Origin: Flavobacterium sp. UBA6203
GTDB lineage: Bacteria; Bacteroidota; Bacteroidia; Flavobacteriales; Flavobacteriaceae
Length of the DNA: 33,260 nucleotides
Assembly: GCA_002421645.1 (NCBI GenBank)
Contig: DIST01000036.1
Span: 1-33,260 of the forward strand
Direction of reading: 5' to 3'
Under the pieces are notes generated by a model. That model ran no database searches and was not told where the DNA came from. It saw only the letters and a list, made by a program, of their open reading frames with translations. Below, piece after piece: positions 32,258-33,260 of the stretch. Both the position numbers and the translations under genes were made by a program. Each line of letters opens with the position of its first letter. The first letter of the stretch is position 1.

Positions 32258-32548
32258 ATGAGTATCATAATTAAGCCTATTATAACTGAAAAAATAACTA
32301 AAGATGGTGAAGTTTTTAACCGTTTTGGTTTTGTAGTTGCAAAAAATGCAAATAAAATTCAAATCAAAAATGCTATTGAAGCAGCTTATGGTGTGAATGT
32401 TGTTGCAGTTAATACAATGAACTACAGAGCTGATAGAAGTGTTAAATATACCAAAAGTGGTTTAATCAGTGGCAAAACAAATGCTTACAAAAAAGCAGTT
32501 GTTCAAGTTCAAGAGGGAGAAACAATAGATTTTTATACTAATATCTAA
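32258..32548 (+). CDS. rplW: 50S ribosomal protein L23
   Basis: Exit-tunnel rim protein of 96 residues that docks trigger factor and SRP. Signatures are IIKPIITEKITKDGE, FVVAKNANKIQIKNAIEAAY and VNTMNYRADRSVKYTKSG. It sits between rplD and rplB in the usual order, with seven-base and six-base gaps. Confidence 0.97.
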   Translation: MSIIIKPIITEKITKDGEVFNRFGFVVAKNANKIQIKNAIEAAYGVNVVAVNTMNYRADRSVKYTKSGLISGKTNAYKKAVVQVQEGETIDFYTNI

Positions 32549-32554
32549 TAGAAA

Positions 32555-33260
32555 ATGTCAGTTAGAAAATTAAAACCTATTACCCCGGGTCAGCGTTTTA
32601 GAGTTGTAAATAGCTTTGACACTATTACAACTGATAAGCCGGAGCGTTCATTAATCGCACCGAAAAAAAACTCAGGAGGTAGAAATAGTCAAGGAAAGAT
32701 GACCATGCGTTATACAGGCGGTGGTCACAAACAAAAGTATCGTATTATCGATTTTAAAAGAGCTAAAACTGGAATTCCAGCGACAGTGAAAACTATCGAG
32801 TATGATCCAAATCGTTCAGCTTTTATTTCATTATTAGTGTATGCTGATGGAGCTAAAACTTACGTTATTGCTCAAAATGGAATGCAAGTTGGACAAACTG
32901 TAGTTTCAGGTGAAGATGCATCTCCAGAAATTGGAAATGCAATGCCTTTAAGTAAAATTCCTCTAGGAACTGTTATTTCGTGTATCGAATTAAGACCAGG
33001 TCAAGGAGCTGTAATCGCTCGTTCAGCAGGAACTTTCGCTCAGTTAATGGCAAGAGATGGAAAATATGCTACAATTAAAATGCCTTCTGGAGAAACAAGA
33101 TTAATCTTGTTAACATGTATGGCTACAATCGGAGCAGTTTCTAACTCAGACCACCAATTAATCGTATCAGGTAAAGCTGGTAGATCAAGATGGTTAGGTA
33201 GAAGACCAAGAACAAGACCAGTAGCAATGAACCCAGTTGATCACCCAATGGGAGGTGGTG
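32555..33260 (+). CDS. rplB: 50S ribosomal protein L2, 3' end cut by window edge
   Basis: The ATG at 32555 opens a frame to the window edge, 235 codons and one extra base, with no stop. It reads [18 protein letters not shown], then [20 protein letters not shown], and near the edge [15 protein letters not shown], the conserved L2 segment with the His that matches His229 of E. coli L2, close to the peptidyl-transferase centre. Full L2 is about 274 residues, so about 40 are missing. It follows rplW by six bases. Confidence 0.97.
   Translation, partial: MSVRKLKPITPGQRFRVVNSFDTITTDKPERSLIAPKKNSGGRNSQGKMTMRYTGGGHKQKYRIIDFKRAKTGIPATVKTIEYDPNRSAFISLLVYADGAKTYVIAQNGMQVGQTVVSGEDASPEIGNAMPLSKIPLGTVISCIELRPGQGAVIARSAGTFAQLMARDGKYATIKMPSGETRLILLTCMATIGAVSNSDHQLIVSGKAGRSRWLGRRPRTRPVAMNPVDHPMGGG

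Overview
The window looks like a chromosome segment from a Flavobacterium or a close relative (Bacteroidota, Flavobacteriaceae). It is AT-rich. Start codons have A-rich leaders without Shine-Dalgarno sequences. Several promoters fit the Bacteroidota pattern TTTG-N19-21-TAnnTTTG. The gene content also fits: an S46 dipeptidyl-peptidase, a SusC-type plug sequence, Mpl, and a str operon (rpsL-rpsG-fusA-rpsJ) without tuf between fusA and rpsJ.

Layout. 1-6447: a truncated unknown gene (-), then hpt-adk, a CorC/HlyC-type membrane protein, obg and an exported S46 peptidase (+). 6505-13074: one very large minus-strand gene for an exported alpha-2-macroglobulin-like protein. It carries a SusC-like carboxypeptidase-regulatory plus TonB-plug module in its middle. 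13187-16387: a TPR protein, mpl, a small membrane protein with a possible frameshift extension, and radC. 16388-16835: a 448-base gap full of repeats. 16836-20332: an exported Mn-type superoxide dismutase with an extra His/Cys-bearing C-terminal region, then a three-gene operon (ABC ATPase, FtsX-type permease with a His-rich periplasmic loop, DUF3299 protein). 20511-27161: a HAD nucleotidase and an unknown exported protein (+), rarA (-), a rhomboid protease (+), then a lipoprotein, rlmB and an Omp85-like outer-membrane protein (all -). 27291-33260: the str operon ending in rpsJ, a strong terminator, a new promoter, then rplC-rplD-rplW-rplB, with rplB cut by the window edge.

The genes are mostly housekeeping (purine salvage, ribosome assembly, translation, DNA repair, peptidoglycan recycling) mixed with envelope functions. 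Three things stand out. The first is the alpha-2-macroglobulin/TonB-plug chimera. The second is the pair formed by the extended SOD and the probable metal-related ABC/DUF3299 operon, which has a 9-bp inverted repeat at its promoter. The third is a set of intergenic islands built from tandem 7-10 nt words, usually as two facing arms, some ending just before a start codon. No tRNA, rRNA, CRISPR array or intact insertion sequence was seen. All functional calls rest on reading sequence motifs; no database search was run.
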